Below are positions 43,962 to 52,750 of a stretch of DNA of 64,000 nucleotides, one piece after another. The number at the start of each line of letters is the position of its first letter. The first letter of the stretch is position 1. The notes under the pieces were generated by a model, which had not been told where the DNA came from, searched no databases, and was given only the letters and a program-made list of their open reading frames with translations. The DNA comes from UKL13-3 sp964392775 (GTDB lineage: Bacteria > Bacteroidota > Bacteroidia > UKL13-3), in the NCBI GenBank assembly GCA_964392775.1, contig CAYMRD010000007.1, positions 1-64,000 on the forward strand, read 5' to 3'. Position numbers and translations under genes: made by a program.

Positions 43962-44660
43962 ATGAAAGTTGGTGTAGTTATTTTTCCCGGCTCCAATTGT
44001 GATGCAGATGCAGTGTATGCGTTCCGCAATCAGTTTGGGTGCGAAGTTGTAGAGTTGTGGCACAAAGACCACGATTTGCAAAACGTTGATCTGGTATTTT
44101 TACCCGGTGGATTTTCGTATGGAGATTACCTGCGCTCGGGAGCAATTGCCCGCTTCTCGCCTATTATGCAAAACGTAATTGAGTTTGCAGCAAAAGGGGG
44201 ATTGGTATTTGGCGTATGCAACGGCTTTCAGGTATTATGCGAGTCGCACTTATTGCCGGGAGCGTTGTTGCGCAACGAAAACGTAAAGTTCAATTGTACC
44301 AATGTATTCATCAAAGCACAAACCAACAATTCGCTGATTACCTCTAAGGTTGATGCAACTAAGGCGTTGAATATTCCGATTGCACATGGCGAAGGCCGTT
44401 TTTATTGCGATGATAAAACCCTTGCGGAGTTGAAGGCGAATGACCAGATTTTATTCCGCTACTGCGATGCAAACGGAAATATAACACCGGAGTCAAACCC
44501 TAACGGATCTTTGGAAAATATTGCCGGTATCTGCAACAGCACACGTAATGTGTTTGGTATGATGCCACATCCTGAAAGAGCTGTTGATAAAGACTTATAC
44601 AATACCGATGGACGCGGTTTGTTTGAAAGCATCTTGGCAATAGCCAAAGCACGCGTGTAA
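43962..44660 (+). CDS. purQ: Phosphoribosylformylglycinamidine synthase subunit PurQ
   Basis: A 232-residue class I glutamine amidotransferase. It begins MKVGVVIFPGSNCDADAVYA, with VFLPGGFSYGDYLRSGAIAR, nucleophile Cys in VFGVCNGFQVLCE, and catalytic His/Glu in GMMPHPERAVD. The frame opens at 43917 but the ATG at 43962 gives the normal PurQ N-terminus. It supplies ammonia to PurL for purine synthesis. Its partner purL lies 8 kb away in the window (52751), with accessory genes in between; PurS is not seen. Confidence 0.96.
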   Translation: MKVGVVIFPGSNCDADAVYAFRNQFGCEVVELWHKDHDLQNVDLVFLPGGFSYGDYLRSGAIARFSPIMQNVIEFAAKGGLVFGVCNGFQVLCESHLLPGALLRNENVKFNCTNVFIKAQTNNSLITSKVDATKALNIPIAHGEGRFYCDDKTLAELKANDQILFRYCDANGNITPESNPNGSLENIAGICNSTRNVFGMMPHPERAVDKDLYNTDGRGLFESILAIAKARV

Positions 44661-44678
44661 TCAAAAACGAATGATAAC

Positions 44679-44712
44679 AAAAACGCCACCCGGAAACGAG
44701 TGGCGTTTTTTT
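44679..44712 (+). terminator. Rho-independent terminator after purQ
   Basis: AAACGCCAC pairs with GTGGCGTTT around a ten-base loop and is followed by T to 44712. It lies 20 bases after the purQ stop. The palindromic element A begins just beyond it. Confidence 0.85.
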
Positions 44713-44733
44713 GTGGTGTCATGAGGTTGTTTC

Positions 44734-44859
44734 TAACGGTTTCGGGTATTGCCGAAGGCGGGGATTTTTAGCACAAAAGTTCAATCGAAGAACGAAAGTT
44801 GAACCTTGCACAAATGCTCAATAGAAGCCGTTCAGCCCCGCTTTTGGCAATACCTTGTT
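44734..44859. repeat. 126-bp imperfect palindrome, copy A (cassette-end element)
   Basis: This 126-base element is about 93 percent identical (9 differences counted) and the same length as copy B at 45621-45746. The arms GGTATTGCC and GGCAATACC are inverted, as are GTTCAA and TTGAAC nearer the centre. In this copy the outermost arms have decayed (TTCTAAC left, GTTTTTT right). Its right part encodes the last ~12 codons and the stop of the hydrolase gene. Confidence 0.85.
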
Positions 44860-45579
44860 TTTTTCATCTTGTTCAATTTCGTTTGCGAAGTTCGATATGA
44901 TTGTCGCTAATTCTTTTGCTTTACTAATCATTGGCAAATGCCCACTGTTTATAGTTTCTATTTTTGTTGTGTTTAAATTTTTTGCCATTTCTTCTTGCAA
45001 ATCTGTCGGCATTGATTTGTCATTGGTCAACTTAATATATAAGCGTTTTGTGTCTGGCAAATCAAAAGTGATTTTTGTTGTGTAAAGTGTTTTTGCTTCG
45101 GGTGTAAATTCATTCACAATTTTTGAGGTTGCTTCAGGTAACAAGTCATTGCAAAGTTCTGCTTCTATTGATTTTTTAGGGGGCTTTGTCCCAAATAAAG
45201 TTAACAAAATTGGCAGTAATAATTTCTGTGGAAATGGTAATGAAGAAACAAATGATTGTCCGCTTTTAGGAACAACTGAACCGATAGCAACAAATCCCTT
45301 CAATTCATTTTTGAATTGTTCGGCAACCTTAAGCCCAACACAAGCACCTATAGAATGAGCGACAATGATAAAGTTGTTTTTTTGCCAATGTTTTATTTCC
45401 GTTTTTGCCTTGTTTACATAATCGTCAAAAGTCAGTTTGGCGTTTGGATTGTTTTTGAGTTTTCTATTCGGAAAGTCAATACTTAAAATGGGATTTTCAA
45501 TTTCAATTTTTAAGTCATTCCATATTGAACTATTAAGTCCTGCACCATTTATAAAAACTATTCCGATTTTATTGTCCAT
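44818..45579 (-). CDS. Alpha/beta hydrolase, accessory gene with palindromic 3' end
   Basis: A 253-residue alpha/beta hydrolase: N-terminal strand IGIVFINGAGLNSSIWNDLK, nucleophile elbow IIVAHSIGACVGLKVAEQF (Ser in AHSIGA), acid region KRLYIKLTNDKSMPTD, and catalytic His in ETINSGHLPMISKAKELA. No signal peptide. Esterase or peroxidase-like activity on small molecules is typical, but the substrate is unknown. The final residues (KVLPKAGLNGFY) are encoded by palindrome copy A, not by the hydrolase fold. It lies downstream of the exonuclease-helicase gene and copy B on the same strand. Codon use looks AT-richer than in purQ. Confidence 0.85.
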   Translation of the reverse strand: MDNKIGIVFINGAGLNSSIWNDLKIEIENPILSIDFPNRKLKNNPNAKLTFDDYVNKAKTEIKHWQKNNFIIVAHSIGACVGLKVAEQFKNELKGFVAIGSVVPKSGQSFVSSLPFPQKLLLPILLTLFGTKPPKKSIEAELCNDLLPEATSKIVNEFTPEAKTLYTTKITFDLPDTKRLYIKLTNDKSMPTDLQEEMAKNLNTTKIETINSGHLPMISKAKELATIISNFANEIEQDEKNKVLPKAGLNGFY

Positions 45580-45618
45580 ATTTTTGTTGTATGTTTTGGG
45601 TTGGTCGTTACAATGACC

Positions 45619-45750
45619 GCTAACGGTTTCGGGTATTGCCGAAGGCGGGGATTTTTAGCACAAAAGTTCAATATAAGAACTAATGTTGAACCTTGTACAA
45701 ATGTCCAATCGAAGCCGTTCAGCCCTGCTTTTGGCAATACCTTGTTAGCG
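45619..45750. repeat. 126-bp imperfect palindrome, copy B with intact outer arms
   Basis: The core 45621-45746 matches copy A. The outer arms are intact here: CCGCTAAC on the left and GTTAGCGG on the right are perfect inverted repeats, with ...AAC and GTT at the positions expected for integron attC R'' and R' boxes. Inner arms GGTATTGCC / GGCAATACC pair, with extra unpaired bases (GGTTTC) on the left side. It fills most of the space between the helicase stop (45763) and the hydrolase start (45579). The terminal boxes do not fit the strict attC consensus, so attC identity is a hypothesis. Confidence 0.85.
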
Positions 45751-45762
45751 GTTCGGGCATTT

Positions 45763-48700
45763 CTATGTGTTAATTGCTCTTTCAAAGTACAGTTCTGGTA
45801 ATACAATTTTCACTTCTTGTTCTGAGTTTTCTTTTTTCCAATAAACAATAAAATTCACTTTAGCACTTTTCAATTCATAGTTTTTTGCTTTCATACTTTC
45901 AATTTGTCCAACGAAGAGTTTAGAGAATTTTAAAACAGATTTTCCTTTGGTGTCCAAACATTCATCTCCGTTTATTGTTAATGTGTCTCCGCTTTTAAGG
46001 TCAGAAATCAAGTTTTGTCGGGTTATGAAATAGTCCAACCAAACATCTTTTAAAGATAAGTGCATTGCCAATTCGTTCGGTTGCAAATGAATTTCTCTGT
46101 TTTCAATTCGTTCTAAATTCTCTGCTGCAATGTTGTCAAGAAAGTTTGAGTTTAAATGAATGGTCAAATTTCTTTTTGCCCTCGTCATAGCAACATACAA
46201 TAGTCTTTTAGCTTCGTCTGTTGCGGGATTGAAGTTTTCAAGCATTAGAAAAACATTGTCAAATTCTTTTCCTTTTGCTTTGTGAATTGTTGAAACGAAA
46301 ATTGTCTCGCCATTTTCGTTGAAGAAATCCTCTAACTTGGATTCACGAATGAAAACTTCTAAATCGGATTTGTATTTCTTCTTTGGATTAGTTGCTTCAA
46401 AATCTTTTATGATGTTTCCGCAAATCTCCAACTTGGTGCTGTTGCGAAACCTGTTTATCAATTCTCTTTTTGCTTTTAGCCAAATATCATCGTTGATGAT
46501 AAAAACATCGTCAGTCAAATTCAGTTGACTTAAAAAGAACCGAACTTCATAAAGATTGTATAAACTGAAACCGTCATTTGACTGAATCAATTTCGCTTGG
46601 ACATCATCTTTTAAAAGCAATCCTGTAATTTGTAACGCTTCTTCATTTGTCTTTGTAAGCACACAAGTTGTTCCCGAAAGTCCAGTTGCGAGTATGTCTT
46701 TTATAAGTGGATTGATGAGATTTTCACTTTGATAACGTACTATTTTTATTTGTCCGTTGTCGTTTTGCTTTGCAATGATTGGTGTTGGTTTTAGTCGGTA
46801 AGAAATGCGTTTTACAAATTGATTTGAAAAATCAACAAGATTGGTTTTGCTTCTGTAATTCTCTACTAATTCGTGTTTGACAGCATTGTTCTCTTGAATG
46901 AATTGTTCAAGATGTTTTGAACTTGCACCTCTGAATTCATAGATGTTTTGGTCGTCATCGCCAACTGCAATCACTCTCATTTCTTCGTTTTGTTCCATTA
47001 AAGCACTTATCAATCCGAACTCGTCTTTGTCCATATCCTGTGCTTCGTCAATTACCAAAACGGTTTTTGTTATTCGGCTTGCTTCAACTTCATTATTCTT
47101 TATTTTCTGAATAGTCTTTTTTAGGATTTCGTCTGATTTTTCTAAACTGCCGACTTTGCCCAATAAATCGAAGCAATAAGAGTGGAAGGTTTTTATCTCA
47201 ATGTAGTTTGCTGCGTTTCCAATTAGTTTAAGCAAACGCCTTTTAAATTCGGTTGCTGCTGCTCGCGAAAATGTAATCATAAGTAACTGCTCGTGTTTTA
47301 CATCTTCCATTAAAAGCAGTGAAGCAAGTTTGTGAACCAAAACTCTTGTTTTTCCACTTCCCGGACCGGCAGCAACCACAATGTGTTTGGTTTCGTTGTC
47401 GTTTATGATTTTTAATTGCGTTGGCGAAAGTTCACCAAAAAGTTGTTTGAATTTGGCAGGCGTTATATTTCTTTTGATTTCATTTTGTCTGCTTCCTTTG
47501 AAATATTTATTGAGAAATGAGGTGTAGTTCAACTGAAAATAATCTTCTACAAACTGCAAAGCATTTTTGTAGTCAGTAATCATTTTCTTTGCGTACTCGC
47601 CAACAATATGAATTTGCTGAACTTTGTTTTCGTAGAATTGATGCAATTTTTGATAATCGTCTTTTGTGTATTGCTTCTTATTATTTTGTTCTGTTCGCTC
47701 AATAGTCAAACGATTATACACAACAAGAAAACCACCCTCAATTTTCATCGCCTCAATTCTGGATAAGTAAAATAGTGTGTCTTCAATATCGTCAATGTTG
47801 ATGTTTACTTTAAACAGACTTGAACTATTTTCATAAGCAGTTTTTAATTCGTGAACCGAAAATTCAACCAATACTTCTTCTTTTCCCAAATCGCCCTCCG
47901 AAATATTTATGTTGCTTTTTTCATAAAGAAACTCAACAATGAATTTTGCCAAAGTGTGCCGCTTCTCTAATTTTTCTTTCAATAGTTCCTTTGGATGAAG
48001 ACAAAGAAGCGCAATATGATTTCTGGACTCTAAACTTTGTCGCTTTATCCAATTTTTAATTGCCCAAAAAATTATAACAGTTTTTATTTTATTAATTGTT
48101 ACCTCACTAATCCCTTTTGCTTCGGCTTCTTCGTTTAGTTCTTTGATGTGAAACACTTTTTCTTGTTCTTCAAACTCCGGAAGCAAAAAGCTTTCGATTT
48201 TGCTATATGTTTCAACAATGTTGAGCGAGCGGTTTTTGTTTTCACCTTTCTTGATGTATGCTGTCAAATCTTTTGTGTCAGCTAAAATCTTTTCCTCACG
48301 AAGAAGATTTACAATATTTATCACTTCTCCTTTTACAATTCCCAAATGGTCGCTGATATAATCAATTCTTGATTCCGCAGTCTCGTCATTTGATTGTTTT
48401 CTGCTTTTACTTGAAAAAAGTTTTTTGATGATTCGGACTCCTTTTTCTTTCTGTTTTTCCTGAAATCTTTCCGAAGCATTGATTTTGTCAATGGCTTCTT
48501 GTACATTTTTAGAAAGAATACTGTTGGCAAAAATTCTCGGCATATTTTGCCCTCGTTTCAAATATCCCGCATCTTCCAATGCGGCAACGGCTGTTGTTAC
48601 GCGTGTTTCAATTTCAACAACATTATCGTCCCAACCCGCTTTTCTCGCAATTTCCAAAGCAGAATTAGAAACAGTTGAACGAAATCTTGTTATCTCTTTT

Positions 48701-50607
48701 ATGGCTTTCCAAACCTGCTGAATCTCTTTGATGGAAAGCTTTGTTTGATTCAGTAGGATGAAATGTTTACTAAGGTCTTCTTCATTAAATAAAACGAAAC
48801 AATCAGCTATAATTTTTTCATCCCGTCCTGCTCTGCCTGCTTCCTGAATATAGTTTTCAAGTGAATCAGAAATTTCATAGTGAATGACCATCCTAACATC
48901 TTTTTTATCAACGCCCATTCCGAAAGCAGATGTCGCAACCATTATTTGTGTTTCTCCGCTAATGAACGAATCTTGGTTTTCAGACTTTTCCTGCTTATCC
49001 ATTTTGCCGTGATATGGTTTCGCGTTGAAACCATCTGCTGTTAGCCTTTCTGCAAGCGTGTATGCTTTTCGTGTTCTTGAAACATAAATGATAGTCGGAC
49101 AATTTTTTTCTTCAATCAAATCCCGTACGGTTTGATATTTTTCTTCTTCATCACCTTTTTCAAAAACTTTGTATTGAAGATTTGTTCGTGATGCCTTTGA
49201 GGTGAACAGTTCAAGATTTAACGAAAGTTTTTCCCTGAAATAATCCCGAATGTCTTCAATTACCTTTTGCTTTGCTGTCGCAGTAAAGCACGAAACAGGG
49301 ATTCCGTCTTCAAGATTTTTCTTTTCTTGAATTGATTTAATGAAATCCCCGATGTATAAATAGTCAACTCTAAAGTCTTGTCCCCACGATGAAAAGCAGT
49401 GCGCTTCATCAATAACAAAACGGGCAACTTTTCTTCCTAAAACCAATCGTTCAATGGTTTTTGAACGTAATGATTCAGGTGAGATGTAAAGTATTGAAGC
49501 CGAACCGTCTTCAACTCTTTCAAAAGATTTTGCTCTTTCAATAGGGTCAAGCAAACCATTGATTGTAACCGCATCTGTAATTCCAATCTTTTCAAGATTA
49601 TCAACCTGATCTTTCATTAGCGATTGCAATGGAGAAATCACAATCGTTAAACCTTTTGACGTTTCTCCGCTCACCAAAGCAGGAACTTGAAAAGTGATTG
49701 ACTTTCCACCGCCTGTCGGGAAAACAGCAATGATGGATTTGTTGTCAATCGCAGCTTTTACAGCTTTTTCTTGTAATGGTTCGCCTCCGTAACTTCTGAA
49801 AGAATCAAACCCAAAAAACCTTTTTAGTCCTTTGTGTGCATCTAAAACGTTGTTGCAATACACACAACCACTTATGCAAGGTTTGTTGCGTAAACGGAAC
49901 ATTATCCGCTCCACTTCAGGATAATTCTTTAGAACCCAAGGTGGAGTTATTGAATGTATTTTTTTGTACTGAACGAAAGAATTGATTAGCGATAAACAGT
50001 AAGCAAGTTCAATTGGATTTTCTGAAATTATTCTTGCTAAATCAATGTGTTCGCAAATTTCGTTTTTGAATTTTTGTCGAATTAGTCTTTGAATTTCTGT
50101 ACTTGCACTAGAATATGCGATAAAACGGAAAAAAGAGTGAAACTCTTTTTTGTCATTTAACAGCAAGTAAAAAATTTGTTTGAGCGTGTCATCTGTTCGC
50201 TTGAAAGTATCAATTTCATCATTCAATAAATCTTTTGCTTTGATTGAATCGTTCAACGGATTGTTTGTGTCTTCAGATTGAAGTTTGTCGTCTTTGAGTA
50301 AAGAATGATAGGGCTTTGTCGGGAAAAGCAAAGGCGAAAGAAATAACGTGTCAATGATGTTTGTTGAATTTATTCCTGCGTCATTAAGAGCTTTGCCAAT
50401 ATATTTTATGTCGTGATTGAAAATATTATGTCCACAAACGAATTGCGTTCTATTTAGGAACTGAATAAATTCAGCTATTGAAGTTTTATGGAAAGAAGCA
50501 CCATTATCCTTGACACTTCCTATGTCAAGAACTTTCCCGCTCTTAGGTTCAACCTCTGTATCAATGAATGCAATAGAGTAGTCGGTATGTTCTCTTTCTC
50601 CTGTCAA
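45763..50607 (-). CDS. DEDDh exonuclease - RecQ helicase - UvrD helicase fusion protein
   Basis: A 1614-residue protein with three nucleic-acid enzymes. Residues ~10-150: DEDDh 3'-5' exonuclease with D16 and E18 (FIDTEVE), D66 (HNIFNHDIKY) and H101/D106 (HSLLKDD). Residues ~244-251: Cys cluster CISGCVYC. Residues ~265-620: RecQ SF2 helicase with Walker A PTGGGKS (297-303), DEAH (400-403), FTATA and QEAGRAGRD (588-596). Residues ~620-860 are winged-helix-like. Residues ~1060-1490: SF1 UvrD-type helicase with GPGSGKT (1081-1087), DEAQD, GDDDQNIYEFRG, NYRS, and VAMTRAK. All key residues appear intact. It would unwind and degrade DNA; a repair or anti-phage role is inference. No partner gene is adjacent except the hydrolase. 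Palindrome copy B follows the stop. Confidence 0.92.
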   Translation of the reverse strand: MTGEREHTDYSIAFIDTEVEPKSGKVLDIGSVKDNGASFHKTSIAEFIQFLNRTQFVCGHNIFNHDIKYIGKALNDAGINSTNIIDTLFLSPLLFPTKPYHSLLKDDKLQSEDTNNPLNDSIKAKDLLNDEIDTFKRTDDTLKQIFYLLLNDKKEFHSFFRFIAYSSASTEIQRLIRQKFKNEICEHIDLARIISENPIELAYCLSLINSFVQYKKIHSITPPWVLKNYPEVERIMFRLRNKPCISGCVYCNNVLDAHKGLKRFFGFDSFRSYGGEPLQEKAVKAAIDNKSIIAVFPTGGGKSITFQVPALVSGETSKGLTIVISPLQSLMKDQVDNLEKIGITDAVTINGLLDPIERAKSFERVEDGSASILYISPESLRSKTIERLVLGRKVARFVIDEAHCFSSWGQDFRVDYLYIGDFIKSIQEKKNLEDGIPVSCFTATAKQKVIEDIRDYFREKLSLNLELFTSKASRTNLQYKVFEKGDEEEKYQTVRDLIEEKNCPTIIYVSRTRKAYTLAERLTADGFNAKPYHGKMDKQEKSENQDSFISGETQIMVATSAFGMGVDKKDVRMVIHYEISDSLENYIQEAGRAGRDEKIIADCFVLFNEEDLSKHFILLNQTKLSIKEIQQVWKAIKEITRFRSTVSNSALEIARKAGWDDNVVEIETRVTTAVAALEDAGYLKRGQNMPRIFANSILSKNVQEAIDKINASERFQEKQKEKGVRIIKKLFSSKSRKQSNDETAESRIDYISDHLGIVKGEVINIVNLLREEKILADTKDLTAYIKKGENKNRSLNIVETYSKIESFLLPEFEEQEKVFHIKELNEEAEAKGISEVTINKIKTVIIFWAIKNWIKRQSLESRNHIALLCLHPKELLKEKLEKRHTLAKFIVEFLYEKSNINISEGDLGKEEVLVEFSVHELKTAYENSSSLFKVNINIDDIEDTLFYLSRIEAMKIEGGFLVVYNRLTIERTEQNNKKQYTKDDYQKLHQFYENKVQQIHIVGEYAKKMITDYKNALQFVEDYFQLNYTSFLNKYFKGSRQNEIKRNITPAKFKQLFGELSPTQLKIINDNETKHIVVAAGPGSGKTRVLVHKLASLLLMEDVKHEQLLMITFSRAAATEFKRRLLKLIGNAANYIEIKTFHSYCFDLLGKVGSLEKSDEILKKTIQKIKNNEVEASRITKTVLVIDEAQDMDKDEFGLISALMEQNEEMRVIAVGDDDQNIYEFRGASSKHLEQFIQENNAVKHELVENYRSKTNLVDFSNQFVKRISYRLKPTPIIAKQNDNGQIKIVRYQSENLINPLIKDILATGLSGTTCVLTKTNEEALQITGLLLKDDVQAKLIQSNDGFSLYNLYEVRFFLSQLNLTDDVFIINDDIWLKAKRELINRFRNSTKLEICGNIIKDFEATNPKKKYKSDLEVFIRESKLEDFFNENGETIFVSTIHKAKGKEFDNVFLMLENFNPATDEAKRLLYVAMTRAKRNLTIHLNSNFLDNIAAENLERIENREIHLQPNELAMHLSLKDVWLDYFITRQNLISDLKSGDTLTINGDECLDTKGKSVLKFSKLFVGQIESMKAKNYELKSAKVNFIVYWKKENSEQEVKIVLPELYFERAINT

Positions 50608-50745
50608 TATGTTAATTAGTTATCTGTTCGGTTTTGTGTGTCCTCTGAGCCTGACTGCTAACTCGTTTATATACGCCTTATTTTTAATTGCTATCAGCAA
50701 AGTATCTATAAATTATCAAATGGGGAAATGATTTATGGTTTGATT

Positions 50746-51147
50746 TTACCTTTCGAGGTAAATGCGTAACGGCTCCCAATAGTATTCATACCAGCCTTTT
50801 TCGATGGCATCGGCAACTGCTGGAGGTACTGCAGTGTGGTAAAAATCCAACTCACATCCACCTTCCACATCTTTTAAGATAAATACCACTTCCGAATAAT
50901 GGTTGGCTGGCCAGCCTTCTTGATTGGCTCTCCACGTTTGGACAATTTTTTTGCCGCGTTCGAGTACGATGTTTTTACCCTGTGCATATCCGCCAAACAC
51001 CGTAAAGTTTGCTCCTTCTTTGTCTTCAATAATAGCCTCATCACCCGTAAACGAACTGTGTTTGCGGGCATCCATGATACAGTTGTAAAAATCCAAAGCA
51101 TCGGTTGGGAACACTAAAGTTTGGTGAATGTCGCGGGTTTCCATCAT
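50746..51147 (-). CDS. SRPBCC/AHSA1-type START-like domain protein
   Basis: A 133-residue single-domain protein. It begins METRDIHQTLVFPTDALDFY, with HSSFTGDEAIIEDKEGANFT, VFGGYAQGKNIVLERGKKIV and QTWRANQEGWPANHYSEVVF, and ends with the long helix AVADAIEKGWYEYYWEPLRI. This is the Aha1/SRPBCC ligand-binding fold; ligand unknown. The start overlaps the stop of the upstream glycosyltransferase gene by one base (TAATG), so translation is coupled. A second ATG one codon later is possible. Confidence 0.85.
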   Translation of the reverse strand: MMETRDIHQTLVFPTDALDFYNCIMDARKHSSFTGDEAIIEDKEGANFTVFGGYAQGKNIVLERGKKIVQTWRANQEGWPANHYSEVVFILKDVEGGCELDFYHTAVPPAVADAIEKGWYEYYWEPLRIYLER

Positions 51148-52574
51148 TATTTTTCGAAAGTATGTACCACAACTCCATTGAATGGCCTTTGCAGTACGGT
51201 TTGGGTATAGTGTTGTTTAAGGTGGTTAAATACCTTGTGGTTTTTGTCGGTGTACTGACTGCCGGCATCAATCAAAATCACCCGGTCAAAAACAGTATCA
51301 ATACCGAGTTTTTGCAAATCTTGCAGGTTGTTAATCGCATAGCAATGATGCTGATTGAGCATTGGTGTGATATTGTGAAAATCGGCAAACCAAGCCGCAT
51401 TTGCATAATAGGTATATGGGAGGTTGGTCCACTCCGGAATAAGCACCACGCAGGTGTTTGGCGTTTGCTGCGCTGATACCTGTTCAACAAGCCCTTTCCA
51501 CCGCCTGCCATGATCGGGCTTCAGGTTTACACTTAGCATAAACAACATGGCCAGCAATCCATGTATGGGCCAGCTGCGTTCTTTAGGCAATAAGGAGTCG
51601 ATGCCAATGGCCAGACTCAAATACAAAGCCCCGCTCACAAAAATGAGGTATCGGTCTAAAAATACAGGTACCACCATTGATACGAGGAAGAGCCCGAAAT
51701 AAGCTGTTAGAAACCAATGCAAAATGAGCAAAGTGTGGTCGGGTATGTTTTGATACTGTTTTGTGACGATGGCCTTAACAGCGGCCGCAAGTCCAATGGT
51801 GATAGCCGCAAAAGCCACCACCGGGGCATTCATCATTTTCATCAGGTTATAATACAAATCGGCAACCGATGGCCGCTCCACCCAATGTGTTTGCGAAGCA
51901 TCCGAAAAGCGGGTCCACACAATCTCCAGTTGTGGAATATAAGCAAGCAATACCACCACCAAGGCCAGCCAAATAGGCCAGCTGCTTTTGCGGGTTTGCC
52001 CAACCGCCAGCAACCAACTCAACTCAAGTGCCCATACCAGCCAACCAAAATAATGACTGTACACCAACAGAATATTCACCAATGCAAAGGCAATAACCGT
52101 ATGCCATTTTATACGTTCCTGCCTGTGCAGGGAGAGCAGTAAAAACATTGAAGCACAGGTAAGCAGGTTGAACAAAGCATATACGCGCGCTTCATGTGCA
52201 AACAAAATTTGAAACGTAGAAAACGTATACAGCAAAGAAGCAGAAACGGCCACCCTGCGGTTGAAAAACCGGGAGCCAATCAGATAGACAAAGACCACTG
52301 TGAGCGTTGATGCAATGGCCGAAATCAACCGCACCCAAGGTGTTCCGATGCCCATCCATTTTACCATTCCGTGCAGTAACAATTCAAACAAAGGCGGATT
52401 ATTGTACATGCTGAGATAACCCGGAATTTCGGAAAGAGGAAGCTGCGCTACGCCAATGCTAAACGGCTCGTCAAGGGCAATTTCATACTGGTTGATATAG
52501 AGCAGCCGCAAAATGAGCGAAAGGGCCGTAAAGGCTAATAAGTAAAACCGATCGAGGTTGTTGGGCTGCTCCAT
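51147..52574 (-). CDS. GT39/ArnT-like membrane glycosyltransferase
   Basis: A 475-residue polytopic membrane protein. The first loop carries the catalytic acidic pair in NQYEIALDEPFSIGVAQLPL, followed by YNNPPLFELLLHGMVKWMG and the conserved ILFAHEARVYALF helix start. About ten membrane helices are followed by a soluble C-terminal domain (~370-475). Such GT-C enzymes transfer sugars from polyprenyl-phosphate donors to lipids or proteins in the periplasm. ATG 52574 is chosen over 52595 because the extra residues (MCCRFEY) are atypical. Operon with the SRPBCC gene. Confidence 0.87.
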   Translation of the reverse strand: MEQPNNLDRFYLLAFTALSLILRLLYINQYEIALDEPFSIGVAQLPLSEIPGYLSMYNNPPLFELLLHGMVKWMGIGTPWVRLISAIASTLTVVFVYLIGSRFFNRRVAVSASLLYTFSTFQILFAHEARVYALFNLLTCASMFLLLSLHRQERIKWHTVIAFALVNILLVYSHYFGWLVWALELSWLLAVGQTRKSSWPIWLALVVVLLAYIPQLEIVWTRFSDASQTHWVERPSVADLYYNLMKMMNAPVVAFAAITIGLAAAVKAIVTKQYQNIPDHTLLILHWFLTAYFGLFLVSMVVPVFLDRYLIFVSGALYLSLAIGIDSLLPKERSWPIHGLLAMLFMLSVNLKPDHGRRWKGLVEQVSAQQTPNTCVVLIPEWTNLPYTYYANAAWFADFHNITPMLNQHHCYAINNLQDLQKLGIDTVFDRVILIDAGSQYTDKNHKVFNHLKQHYTQTVLQRPFNGVVVHTFEK

Positions 52575-52750
52575 GTATTCAAACCTACAACACAATCACC
52601 ACAAAAGAAAAACGTCTCCTGCAAATGGATGCCGTTGGTGCACATGCAGGAGGCCTCGGCCCCGGTTGTATCAATCGATAAAATTTTGTGCTGCTTCACT
52701 GGGTAGTCTGCCAAATAAAACGCATTTTTGCAGCCACAAATTTCACTACC

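Noticed and set aside
44459..44722. 87-codon minus-strand frame over the purQ end and its terminator
   Set aside because: Antisense of purQ; it would start inside the terminator hairpin.
45558..45806. 82-codon minus-strand frame spanning palindrome copy B
   Set aside because: It runs through the repeat and the flanks of two real genes; its VLPKAGLNG stretch is just the translation of the element also seen in the hydrolase tail.
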